From contig JAKULF010000005.1 of assembly GCA_022661535.1 (NCBI GenBank), positions 1,922,001 to 1,986,000 of the forward strand: a stretch of DNA of 64,000 nt, given 5' to 3'. Position numbers and translations under genes: made by a program. Below, piece after piece: positions 46,645 through 58,646 of this stretch. The notes beneath the pieces are model-generated. The model did no database searches. It was not told the DNA's origin and saw nothing but the letters and a program-made list of their open reading frames with translations. Each line of letters starts with the position of its first letter. Position 1 is the stretch's first letter. The DNA comes from Eutypa lata (lineage: Eukaryota > Ascomycota > Sordariomycetes > Xylariales > Diatrypaceae).

Positions 46645-49576
46645 TGTAACTATTGTGTGTGTGGTTTTGTGGGTTTGTGGATTGGGTTGGGTTAAGGTGT
46701 AGAATTCAATTGTCGGACGGCGACGAATAATTGCACTTGAATGGAATCAAGAGATCAAAATTTTGGTGTACGGTTGGGTGTAGTGAGCACGTAATCTGAT
46801 TAACTGAGGGGGTTTAATGGCTTTAATGAGTGACGGTGATGTTGTCCAAGGTTTGGGTAAATTGGACGCGGTCCGCACCTTGCTTTGCTTTGTGCCCGTC
46901 GCAGGTGGGAAATTAAGCTTCGTGCTGATAAGGGGAGATAAGGATAAGGTCCAATGTGGGTAATTAAGTCCAATCACCTGGGATGTTTTTCAATCTTTTT
47001 CCATATAAAATATTAAAATATCAGTTCTACTTAATGAATCTCAAAGTTTGCACCATATTATCAATTAAATGTTGAGTATTGATAGCAATAAAGATCATTG
47101 CAGTGCTTGTCTCTTGCTTGGGAAACGATTATTAAAGTCTGCAAATTATTTTAAGATGATATGGATAAGTACATAAGTACATAGTTAGCACTAGAGTACT
47201 TCGTATAATTACCTAGAGGCTAGGTTAATAATAAAGTTTGTGCACCAGTCCTTATCCTTTGCCAAGGTCAATAACTTTCGTTCGAAGACGTTCTCTATTG
47301 TCATATCTAAACATACCATGTATTGTTAGGGTCAGGTAGCAAGTAGATATTATCGAAACCGCCTGTATTAGGTTTGGTTGTCCTTGAACTTCAGGATGGC
47401 ACTTTATAAATTAACATGCTGGGAAATACCGACCACCAGCGCATAAATAAGACTTGAAACTGACAGTCTCTCTTGCAATCACTTTAACCTATTGTATGTG
47501 GACTATAATAACTGTTTGAGATATGAAAAATCCATTTTCAATCGCCTGCATTAGTTTCTGCTCTGCTGTAAAGGCTACTTAACTAGATGTAGTCAGCTAA
47601 CCTTTGTATCTTAACTTGGCCGGCTCTGTATTAAGTGAATTGGTGGAGAATGCTCATAATGTTCTATGTAAGTATAAACCAAGTCTAAAAGTAATAAATA
47701 TTAATAAAGGCGGTATAGCAATAAAGCTTGAGTTACACTGAAAGGCATGTTATAAGCAGGTTTTAGAGGCTAAGGGGTAAAGGGAGGAGGAAAGGGGATT
47801 CGTTATATCAGTAACAACTTCGTAGCTCCCGTCTAAATTAGAGTGCTTACACATATACATATCATACCATGTTTAAACTAGTGGATATAGAGATGAAGCG
47901 ATACGAGCCCTTGTTATCTCGAGAAGTTGGTGTAAAGTCTCCAAGGCCAGTAGAATATTGTATATAGAGGAACAGTTGCTCTTCCTAACAGATATATCAG
48001 CCACTATCGGCGGACTAGACTTCCAAATAAGCTCTTACTATTACAATGGCCAACTAATATTAAGACAGCTTAAACCGTCTCGCTCGTCAACATAAACCAC
48101 CAACAGCGCAGAAACAAGTTGATATCCACTTATCAATCAAGTGTGGCCCTGCATATTTCTCTGCATGGTGAAGGTGCTTTCGATATGTGAAGCTCAGGCC
48201 ATAATTGTACTATATAGATATTTAAAGATAGCCTCAACATCAGCGTATATTATCAGATTAAGCGAGGAGTCAATAGGATCAGCCAGAGCTTTAGCATAGA
48301 GCAGAATATCATGTGCTAGGAGACATGAAATGCAATACTGATACATCGAAGCTGTGATATTATGACTTATGATAAAGAAGATGTGGCTTCTGTAATTCTT
48401 GGACCGAGAATGCCTCACATTCTTCGATCCACTGGTAATAACCTTTTTGAATTGGTAAATGATGCTCACAACTATACGAATTTTGTCGAAATTTTGAAAA
48501 GCGAAGCCGATATCCCAGAGTTATTACTATGTACCAGTTTCATACTAACTCAGTAATAAACCATAGCGTTGAGAGCGGCTATTAGCTTACGAAATGGCGA
48601 AACCCTTCAAGGGGACTATTCTCAAAGACCATGTGCAAATAATTCCGAGCGCCAACCGGCCTCTAACTAGTGTTCATGAGTGTGTAAAAGGAAGCACATT
48701 AAAGGAAACGGGGGTTCTATAGGCTACGAATATTCAGGCTTCTGTAGAATTCATGACAAGATAACAGCTAATCTCTGTCAAAAGCCGGGATCAAACTTGC
48801 CGAGGAGTGCATCGTGAATGCATCATGGACACAAATTATCATGCCTTCCCTGACATGCATGTTCAGACAACCCGAAATTTCTTCCATTTCCCATGCCAAC
48901 TGCTATCACACCAGCTATACACTAAAGCCAATACCGTGACTAACGTCTTGCTCTACCCTATGTTGGATTGTTGAAACTTGCTTGCGGGTTGCACGTCGAG
49001 GAACCCAAGACACATAGATTCTTAAGATTAATCGACCTAAGTAGCCTGACGAAGCACAGAAACTATCGTATTGAATCAATGTGACATGAATCTACACGGG
49101 GTTTTTAAAATTATCTTCTCGAAAGTCAATTATGCAATTACACACTTTCCACTCCTTATTGGATAAAATCCTTTATTCGTCCAGTCGTCGTAGAGAGGTT
49201 ACATCTCGGAACTGTGGGCAGGCACTACGAAGTACGTGGGGGAGTGATGATGGTATGAAGATGAAATGAAAGCTGCAAAGCCCCACCAGCACATGTCTTG
49301 GCATTGCCAGCAAGGGAGCCGATGGGTCTAACTTAGACTTCCCCAGACCCCAATCCCTGCCTTGCATCACGCGACAACCCTTGTTCGTTCTTCACACATC
49401 ATCATTTTCAAACCGCTGGTTAACTATGTTCTCGAGATAATATCATAACTTCTTGTGTGATTTGCGCGTCTCTATCGCAAACTGGCATAAGTGTAAGATT
49501 TCTCCGTGGTTGCTTTTCTTATTCTGTGAGAACGACATGCGCCCACGCGAAACGCGACGTCACTGCCAAGTTCACC
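46645..49576. other. AT-rich intergenic region between divergent genes
   Basis: 2.9 kb holding the Rim1 promoter at the left and the membrane-protein promoter at the right. The middle (about 46.98-48.9 kb) is clearly AT-rich; for example 47041-47100 has 16 G or C in 60. Only short frames without family content are seen. It could be a mutated transposon relic, but no terminal repeat or protein fragment was recognised. Confidence 0.4.
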
Positions 49577-51121
49577 ATGGCTGATGACACGTTCGCTTCC
49601 ACTTCAGCGTCTGTCGCTTACGCAACAGGCGCAACAGGCAGACGATCGCCACCCGCGGGGAATGCCCCGCCAGGCTTCGGCATGCGTCGAGCTGTCACCA
49701 TCGACCCGGGAGCGCAGATGCGACGGCGTCGTTCAACTCTGGATAATACAAGCCCCGGCGAAGGCCTGCTGGCCGGCATCCGCAGGGGAAGCTCCAGCTT
49801 CTCCGACTTCAGCTTAAATGATGCAAGGAAGGACCTGGGAGCCAGCGCGGATGACCTCTTCAATCCTAGCAGTATTGGATTGCAGTCGCATAACAAGAGA
49901 CAGGCATCTCATTATCTCCCTATTGTCTTCGCGTTGCTACCCGCCCTGGCTGGTATCTTCTTCGATAACGGGGCATCTTTCTTCACGGATCTGATCCTGC
50001 TTAGCTTGGCTGCGATAGTTCTCCACTGGTCGGTTACACAGCCGTGGGACTGGTATTTGGAGACCCAGCAAGTAAGCGTTGCAAATGAAGAGTTCGTGAG
50101 CCCTCCCGTCTTAGAGACGGATAGCGACCTAGACCCAACCCCGTCGCCGTCACCCAAGACGGTACCTAAAGATCTTGGTGATATCGCAGAAAATATAGAG
50201 ACAACAGGAGAAGAAAAACACGAGAGGGTAGGAAATGGAAAGGAGCCGGCGCACACGCCGTTTAAAAGACCTCAGAGGAGAACTAGCGGAAAATGGGAAG
50301 CACAGCGGGCAGCGGCGGCAAAGGAGCTGAGAGTTCACGAAATTTTAGCCTTGATATGGTGCTTCGTCTTTCCCATTTTGAGTAGCTATCTTCTACATAC
50401 GATTCGTAGCCAACTGTCCAGGCCCTCTGAAGGCCTAGTGTCAGACTACAATTTGACGATATTTCTTTGCGCCGCCGAGCTAAGACCCGTTTCTCACCTG
50501 ATCAAGATGGTGCGGAATCGCACCCTACGGGTTCAGCGGATCGTGTCCTCAAATCCTTACGAGAACCAAACAGCATCCTCCGAGGAGCTTGTGGCCTTGT
50601 CAAGCAGACTAGATGATCTCGAGGCACGGACAGCTACTTTACTAGATGGACCCAACAAGGGGGAGGTCGGCGTGCTCAATCCCAGAATGAACCAGGCTGA
50701 TAGGGCGCGGGAGATTAGCAATACGATGCAGCCGGAGATGGATGCGATGAACCGGGCCATGCGTCGATACGAGAAAAAGATCGCGGTCCTGGCTGGCCAA
50801 ATGGATGGTAAACTCGAGTACCTCGACCGCCGGCTGCAGGATGCGGTCGCGCTCGCCGCCGTCGCGGCCAAGAACAGCAGCTCGCAGAGCCTGTTCGCCT
50901 GGTCCGTCGAGAGGACTGCCGCTGCGCTGATGCTACCCGTGCACGCCATCGTGGCGGTTTTCACGTTCCCTTTCCGAACCATGTCGACGCTGATACGGGG
51001 GAGCAAGAGCCCGCCGCCGGAGAAGGCACGCAAGAGTGGCAACCGGGATAGGGCGGCGGGGGCGACGGCCCAGGGTAGAGAAACCCCCAATCGGATTCCG
51101 AGTCGCTTGTCCAGGAGATAA
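49577..51121 (+). CDS. Conserved fungal multi-pass membrane protein, unknown function
   Basis: Single exon, 514 residues from ATG at 49577 (CACCATGG); an upstream in-frame ATG at 49457 would add 40 residues and has weaker context. The N-terminus is disordered (Ser, Arg, Gly). Hydrophobic segments are at about 112-130 (YLPIVFALLPALAGIFF), 134-150 (FTDLILLSLAAIVLHW), about 265-285 (ILALIWCFVFPILSSYLL) and about 455-480 (AAALMLPVHAIVAVFTFPF). Between the third and fourth lies a predicted coiled-coil region (SSEELVALSSRLDDLEART and EMDAMNRAMRRYEKKIAVLA). The C-terminal tail is basic. The arrangement suggests an organelle membrane protein with a cytosolic coiled coil. I recognise it as a type common in Pezizomycotina but know no assigned function. 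Confidence 0.8.
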   Translation: MADDTFASTSASVAYATGATGRRSPPAGNAPPGFGMRRAVTIDPGAQMRRRRSTLDNTSPGEGLLAGIRRGSSSFSDFSLNDARKDLGASADDLFNPSSIGLQSHNKRQASHYLPIVFALLPALAGIFFDNGASFFTDLILLSLAAIVLHWSVTQPWDWYLETQQVSVANEEFVSPPVLETDSDLDPTPSPSPKTVPKDLGDIAENIETTGEEKHERVGNGKEPAHTPFKRPQRRTSGKWEAQRAAAAKELRVHEILALIWCFVFPILSSYLLHTIRSQLSRPSEGLVSDYNLTIFLCAAELRPVSHLIKMVRNRTLRVQRIVSSNPYENQTASSEELVALSSRLDDLEARTATLLDGPNKGEVGVLNPRMNQADRAREISNTMQPEMDAMNRAMRRYEKKIAVLAGQMDGKLEYLDRRLQDAVALAAVAAKNSSSQSLFAWSVERTAAALMLPVHAIVAVFTFPFRTMSTLIRGSKSPPPEKARKSGNRDRAAGATAQGRETPNRIPSRLSRR

Positions 51122-54100
51122 GCGACCAACAAGTCTTTCAACACTACTACTACTATTTCTACTTTTGTACGATCTAGATTTTCAGCGTGTGGTCTAATAT
51201 TATTATCTTTACGGAGCAGCTTTACCCACGAGCAGGACGTCACAGGCAAGGGGTGCTTCGGCCGTAAGGGTTTTGAGTATTAGCTAGTTATGTAGGATGT
51301 GGTACTCTCTGACTCTTAATGCTAGACGAATTTAGCTATAACATGCAGTTCTAGACAGGATGACTGGTCATTCTCATAATTATATGTTCGTTTTCCGTCA
51401 CGCATGATTTCGCACAGGTGGAGGCAAAAAGCAAAAATGATTGTTTCGGTTATGCAACAAGGGGTGCGATCCCCTGACTATGTAGTTTACATGTAAGTCT
51501 TCAGTCGTCACCATTCATTACTAGGCCGCCCCCTTGTTATATATGTATACTGGCCTATTCAATTTCAAATGTGACGAAGGGTTTGCGATATGTTTCTTCA
51601 ATACATATGTAAGTCGCTTAACTTTTGAAGCTAATCACGATAATTATTACGATTATCCTTCCCCATCCCACCCGGCTGGATTAGCTAACCTGTTCTCGCC
51701 TGGCTTCCTACATACATATGTTATCGATCTGTCACCTAGCACTAAAAATCCCATCTCGATCGCGAGGACCCATTATGACGAAATTGACAACAGCTAAGGT
51801 GACGCTTTGTCCATCTTAATTTCGTCGCGGGGTGAAGGTTTGTATCACGGCCGGCATGGTGGCGGGCGGTGATTAAATTAACTGATACTGAGGCTGAGCC
51901 GTGACATAATTTATCTAGGTCCTGATCACATTTACATATGTATTTTAACCACCACCATGTGCATCTCTACTTCTACTGATACGTAAGCTGATGGTGATAA
52001 CTTTCACAGGCCCCATTTGGATTGCTACCTACCCTGCTACCTTCCGACTACTAGCGTCAGGGCAGGAAATATACCCACTGGATAGAGCCTACCTCCTAGA
52101 TCGGTTAGTGATTAGCCGCCCGCTATAACTTTTTGGCCAAGACGGGAATTGAAATCGTTGATATTTTGTGATTAGTGGTCGAGGCCCGAAACCTGCATAC
52201 TAGACTCTACTTCACGCATATATTGAATGGCCTTATAGGTAGTAATTGTACCTGGCAGCCTCTCGATTGCATACATCCCCCCACTATGAGGTGACGTGGT
52301 TTTTCTTATTGATTTGTTATAGTTAACTTGGCTTAACGAGAGCGATCAAATATCGTCGTAACTTCAACTCCCATTTGTCATAACGTCTAACGTATGTACT
52401 TAGGTATGTATGTACATGAAGCTTCATTATTGCCTTGGCTGCTTGGCTGCACTTGAAGTAAGTACATATGATGGGCTTCCGATCGCATGTTCCAGCTCGG
52501 ACCCAACCGACAGAAGTCCGCGTGGCTGATTGAACCTAAAGTTTCCAAGCGAGCTCATTCTAGTTAGATCGAAAGTGATTAAAAGACGGGATCCCTCTCT
52601 CCTGCATTGGCCCCTGCCTCCCTACCAAGTAGCCCAAGCCCTATCTCACCTCCACACCTAGGGCCGAGATTTTGAATGAACCAGAAAGAATCGACATGCG
52701 AGAGCCCGCGTCACACAGCTTCGAGAAATCGAACGTAAAAAAAACCAAACCTGAAAAACCGCAGGTGACTTTATGGAGAGATTATCGCGGCGTGCTTAAC
52801 AGAATCACCGAACATGCCGTACATGTTCGTTCATAGCCTAGACCGGCATGTAGCGCTATTGTAGATCTTCACTACTGCAAGCTACCTCGGGCTATTTTGT
52901 GAAAATGTGCCGCTTCAAAGGCAGAGGTAATAATTGAGTGGACATGCAATTTCCGGATTCGCGTGTTGTCGCGTCATAAGGATTTCGTAGGCGCTCATAT
53001 GTCAGATTCTGCGAAGTACCCTCCCCTTCACTATTACGTACACTACCATAAAAGTAAACGCTGCTTGCCAACTTGCAGCTCAATATATGACCTGTGCAGT
53101 TTCGATAGTTCATCATTGCAAAAGCTTGCAGCCGTGTACCCAACCTGCCAGCTCATACCAAACCATCGTATATAAGTCGGTGAGCCGGCGATCACCAATC
53201 GTTGTTGCACCATTCCGGAACAGGAGTTCGTGAACATGCTGTGCACAGGTCTCGGAGGAAAAGGGAAAAAAAAAAAAAAAGAAAAAAAGAAAACCTGACC
53301 CATCGTCGTACCCATCGTACTCATGACCGCGTCTGCGCGTTTATAGGTTGCATGGCTTCTTGCAGGATCAGCGAGTACCGGCCAATGCTAGATCGCGGGT
53401 AGGAAACTAGAGGTTGGCTTGGGTCTTTTAGGACTTGGGGCGTGCAGTGTGCAGTGCAGCGCAGTGCATCGACATGACAACGCATGGCGGTGACAAGTGT
53501 TCAGCTCAGCCAAGCCAGTCCAGCCTCCTTCTGCCATGTTCTAACTACCTATGTACATAGTTAAGAGTTGATCCGTAAAAGGAGGCATCGTCAAAGGGAT
53601 TCGGCCGAATTTGTGTGCTCCTGACTAAAAGAGACATGTATGCGATTCATTTCTAATACGCCATCAGATCTTGCAGAAACGATTAAAAAGTAATTTAGCC
53701 TGCAGATATCACAAGATGGGATGTTTCGCTGAGGCGCGATGCAACAACCTGCGAGAGGAGCTTGAGGGGCTCGGGAAGAAGAACCTCAGCCAATCAAATA
53801 GCCCATGGCCCAATGTATCGAATTTTTTTATTCCCCGATCGGGAAATACGTTGCCGTTCCCTGCCCCTGGAAAGTATGCCGAATAGGAATCAGAGTTGCG
53901 GATAGCCGGCCGGCCCTCTCCCCCCCTGTCTCGAACCGGGATCATAGAATCCACAGAGCTTAAGGAGCCCCCCAGAAGCCTTAAGGAGCGCCCCCATGTG
54001 TCTGCGCCTAACGCCCTTAGCAAGGTCTAGTTTGCGGTCCAAATGTCTCTGGTAATCTCCCGCACCCTCCATTCGGGTGACTGTATCTCGCGTCTGTTGT

Positions 54101-54814
54101 CGTTGATCACACAGCATGAGCAGAGCCAAGTCCGGCTGTCCGGACGGGGCGGTCAAAAAAAGAAAAAAAAGAATCAAAGCCAAAGGTTGGTAGGCATGGA
54201 CCTTCAAGTTAATTACCAACTTGGATGAAGTAATCATCTGAACTTAGGCCTATCCCTTCTCTTCTCTGGCTCTCCGGTTTCTCCATCAGCCCATTATCCC
54301 AAAAGTTCAGATGCTCTCTCCACGTTTGCATGAACCTAGTGTTTTTTATAGTTACCACTGTCTCGACGTGCTAGCGGTAGTTTGATCTGCGCTGCCCCCC
54401 TCTGCCGGGACATCTGGGACGTCTAACCCCAGCCAGCAAGTCGCTGTGGATGCTTTAAGAGCTTAGCCACCCCCTCCAGTGACAGTTCATCTATATCCTG
54501 GCCTTCCTGCTTCTCTCCGCTGGATGTGCGTGCCGTACCTCTGCTCTGGATCGCCGACGTTTTGTTCCTAGGGCTGCGTCATCTGTTGGGGAAGCGCTAT
54601 GATCAGGAACGGCTCCTAAATTATCGACCTGGAATATATTGACACTGGGCGTAGTAGTGTTCATCTACCGGAGAAGGGAAACTGAACGAGACGTTTATCT
54701 AAGAATGCCTCTCGACCGGTAGTAACTGTTCAGCTCTTGGTTATACCTGTGTCGAGCCTGTAATATTCTTCAACTGGTGGTGACCTTAGGTCCAAAGAGA
54801 TAGGATCTTTCAAG
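51122..54814. other. 3.7-kb intergenic, no gene seen
   Basis: Between the membrane-protein stop and the DUF4203 gene start. Short frames only. A15 and A6 runs lie at about 53265-53290. A box-B-like tRNA motif and a CTTAAGGAGC direct repeat occur at 53930-53990 (see findings and rejected items). The last 500 bp should be the DUF4203 promoter. Confidence 0.45.
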
Positions 54815-57800
54815 ATGCAGCGGAAGTGGCTGCGCATATGCGCAATCCTCTGTATAGCAATATGTCTAAGTCAGGTTGAGGGGGCCAAGTTGAGCGTTGT
54901 GAGAAGACAAGAGGACACTACCACACAAGATGCTGCTACGACGATAACGCCAACATCGACAAGCGGGGGAGAAGATGAACAGCAGACGTCGACTACACAG
55001 GGTAGTTCAGAGACCTCGGAGCCTACAAGTACTTCTATTAAGGCATCCAGTACGGGCGAGATCACAAGCTCAACAACTAGTTTAAGCCCGACTTCAGCTC
55101 CTTCTGCTATCAATGGCAACACCCCCAAGAACACGACGGGAACTGACGGTAAGTTTTAGCTCTGGCTCCAATGATAAGGTCTTATAAAATGTTCTGACAT
55201 GAAACACAGCATTCGTGGCACCGGGTGAACTACCATTAGAACCTCAACTTACACCGGGCTGGGGGGTTGCGGGTGCCATCATGCTCATTACCGGCGCGGG
55301 CTTCACTTTAATCGGAATTAAAAATGGCTGGCTACTCACGTTCTTCTCTTCGGCATTTTTGACGAGTTTATGCACCGCTATCCTAATCGTTTACGTTATG
55401 TCACCACCTATACCGGATGCCGTCCAAGGTGGATTCGTCGTCGCGGTAGTCATTACCGGTCTGATTCTTGGTGGAGCTGCGACGCTATTCAGGGAGTTGA
55501 CGGAGGGATTCGGGTGTTTGCTTGGCGGGTTCTGTGTGAGCATGTGGCTGCTCACCCTCAAAGAAGGCGGGCTTCTCACCGAAACGACCCAAAAAATCAT
55601 TTTCATCTGTGCCTTTACCGCGGGTGGCTACGCATTCTATTTCAGCCACTATACCCGAGGCTACGCTCTGATGGGCCTCAATTCCTTCTCGGGCGCGACC
55701 GTCACGGTGCTGGGTATCGATTGCTTCACCAAAGCAGGCCTGAAGGAGTACTGGGCCTACATCTGGAACCTGAACAAGAGTCTCTTCCCGCTAAACACAA
55801 CCACATATCCGCTAACCAAGGTCATCCGCGTTGAGACGGCGCTTATTATCATTTTCACTGTGCTGGGCGTCATCTCACAACTAAAGCTTTGGAGAGTGAT
55901 ACAAGAGCGCCGCGCGAAACGCGCCGAGGAACTCGCGGAAGAACAGCGACAACGCGATGCGGAAGAGGCAAATGTGGGCCAGCAGGTCGAAGAGGAGAAT
56001 AAGCGGGAAAGACGCCAATGGGAAGCAACGTACGGAGATAAACCGCCAGGCACCACCATCGGATCCGGAGACTCGGGCGTTGGTGATATAGATGTTGAGA
56101 AGAAGGGTCGCTTTAGCGACTCAACTGGTCCAGCGCCCGCTCCCGCAGACAGCGAGATTGAGATGGAGGATTTGCCATCGTCGAGTTTCAATAGTCCGCC
56201 TATGCCACCAAAGCAGAATGTGGACGGACTAGTCGTTGCAGATCAACATGAAGAGGACGGCCGTGTGACGGTCCGGGTAGCAAGCGATGACGGGCCGACA
56301 ACTCGCGACGAATCCTCGAAGCCCATGTCTGAGCCGGAAGAGAAGGTATGGATAGCTGGAGCTGATGGTGAAGTGCGGCCAGCGTCTGTCGCATCACGTA
56401 CATCGCAGAGCAGGCCGAAATCGATGGGTCCCGAGGTTGTGCCTTTGCCGTTCAATATCCCCTATTTCGAAGAGATTGCCGAGAGAGATCCGGCCGACCG
56501 CTCGTCATTTGCAACGATTGCCGACGAAGACGAGCGATCTATCGTTCTCAACAAACGTCTTTCTCGGGCATCTGTGGGCAATCGACTATCGATGTTATCG
56601 ATGGGCTCGGGGAAGCTCATGCGAAGTTTGTCAGGCCGTTCCCTTCGGTCTCAAACAGCGAAAAGAAAGTCTGGGGGCTTCCCCTCCCGTCCACAATCGC
56701 CGGCTCAGAGGGAAAGCAGCGAAGAACTCGTAGTACAGAGGCGGCCTTCTAATGCCGACTCGGCATCTGTTGCTGCGACTGTTGATGGTATGAGCGATGA
56801 CGATAGCGATAGATCTGGAGGGGTGGAGGTAGATGAGCGAAGGCGGTCAATGGAGATCACGGCTGAGCTAGCAGATAGACCTGCTGTAGTCGAGTCTAAC
56901 ACGAAGGGTGTCAAAATGGTAGAGGAACCGAAACCAGTGCCTGAAGCAACGCATCACGGATCCCGACCATATTCGACAGTGGAAACTGTCGCAACGGATA
57001 TTCTGAACCCAGCTGTGATGGACGAACCTACTAGCAAATCGAAACGGAGTAGCACCACGAATACTCGGGCCAAGACTAGTGCTAGCAACGCCGAAGCTAT
57101 AGAGCCTGCCGACGAACATACCGCAGATAGCCCGAAGAACCCGCGGTCAGCTGCGCCATCAGTGGCTTCTTCGCGTGCAAGCCTCACCAAGGAACGACTG
57201 CCATCCGGGCTCTCTCGCGTTGCTCTCTCGTATCGGACCAATGAGTGGGCTAAGCACTTAAGCCAGGCGGAGGCGCCGGAGCCTGAAAGTTTACAGTTAA
57301 ACCATCATCCCGAACAGGAGGTGGTAGTGGAGAGTAGAGAACCTGCAGTGCCTGTCAACGTGGAAGAACTCCAACAAACCGCTGAGAGCAGCAGCATCCC
57401 CACACCAGCGCCAATGAGAGCATCCTCGTCGGCATCCAGGGCAGCAGCAGCACCTCAAGTCCCAGAACCCGTCTACCGTTCCGGCTCTCGAGCAACGATG
57501 AACCCGAAGTCAGGAAGCCCTCCGACCCAACCCGCTCTCACGGCGTCACCCACCCAAATTCCCAGCGGTGGTGCTCCCGTGAGCCCGGTTAGTCCTCTGC
57601 CGCCAGCTGGTCCGCAGGCGAGCCACAGCTTCAGGATGAAGATGGGGGCCACGAACCGCAGGACTTCTACAGATGTGATTGCCCGTCCCATTGCCGAGGA
57701 AAACAGCGAAGACCATCATCACGTCAACGCACTTGCTCAGCTAGAGGGCAACAACAAGGGGTATTCGTCCTCACCCCCGCCGGAGCAGCAGGGTCCAGCC

Positions 57801-58646
57801 CGCCCGCCAGTCCCCGGTATAGTCCCCTACGCCAGCCCCCAGACCCTTCTTGGCCAGCGCGAGATGCTGCTCCGCAATAAGTCGCAGCCCATGATCGTCA
57901 GCCCACCGATTCCAGAGTACCCCGAGCACCACTCCGGGTCGTCCAGCGAAGCAGGCTCGCTCTACAACTACCGGTCTTCGTCTATGCCCATGTCGACGCC
58001 GGACATCGACGACATCCCCCTGTCCCAGCGGAAGGAGCTCATGCGCCAGAACAGCGTCCTGTCCGTGGCACCCACGACTGGCAGCAACAGAGCGAACAGC
58101 ACCATGGCTATGCACAACAACAACATTCCCCGCTCGACGCCCACGCCCCTCCCCCAGCTCGGCGCCGACACCCTGTCCTTCAACTCGCACCAGCCCAAGC
58201 GCCGATCCACGGCCCCGACGCCAACGCAGCGGGAAGCCCAGCTCGCTAGCTTCAGGAGCTCGGTGGCTGCGGACTTGAGAGCAAATACACCCATCAACAA
58301 CCCGGGCGCCGGCAATATGAACAGCATTAGCAACGGCGGTCGCGAGACTCCTTTCTTCGCGGGCTCCACGAGTAACCTGATCCAGAACATAGGGGGCGGT
58401 GTAGCCTTGAGTGGTGGTGGTGCTATGCTCCCTAAGGAACGCGATGGGGAGGTCCGGCGCAGCATCGACCGGTCCCGCACCGCGCTGCTCTCGCAGAAGG
58501 AGCAGGAGGCGCAGAGGCGAGAGCTCGAGCAGTGGGAGAAGGAGCGCAGCCAGCGTGCCTTCGAGGAGATGATGCGGAGTGGGAACCTGATGGATGCCCA
58601 CCGCGAGGCGATGCGAAAGATGCAGGGCGGTGTGAGAGATCGATGA
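54815..58646 (+). CDS. DUF4203 (TM7S3/TM198-like) membrane protein with long cytoplasmic tail
   Basis: Two exons, 54815-55148 and 55210-58646 (61-nt intron), 1256 residues. A signal peptide ends near residue 23 (AILCIAICLSQVEG). Residues 24-115 form a Ser/Thr-rich, probably O-glycosylated, outer segment. Seven hydrophobic segments follow from about 130 to 342 (GAIMLITGAGFTLIGIK, FFSSAFLTSLCTAILIVYV, GGFVVAVVITGLILGG, then IIFICAFTAGGYAFYF, ending TALIIIFTVLGVISQLKLW), which is the DUF4203 region. The remaining 900 residues are cytoplasmic, charged then Ser/Pro-rich and probably disordered, with a final Glu/Arg-rich helix (EQEAQRRELEQWEKERSQRA). The family includes human TM7SF3 and TMEM198; fungal function is not established. 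The tail is the likely interaction or phosphorylation platform. Confidence 0.92.

Noticed and set aside
53925..54030. tRNA-like segment on the minus strand with a perfect box B (GGTTCGAGAC) at about 53930
   Set aside because: Four of five T-stem pairs form, but no matching acceptor stem, no standard box A at the right distance and no clean anticodon arm. At most a degraded tRNA-derived sequence.
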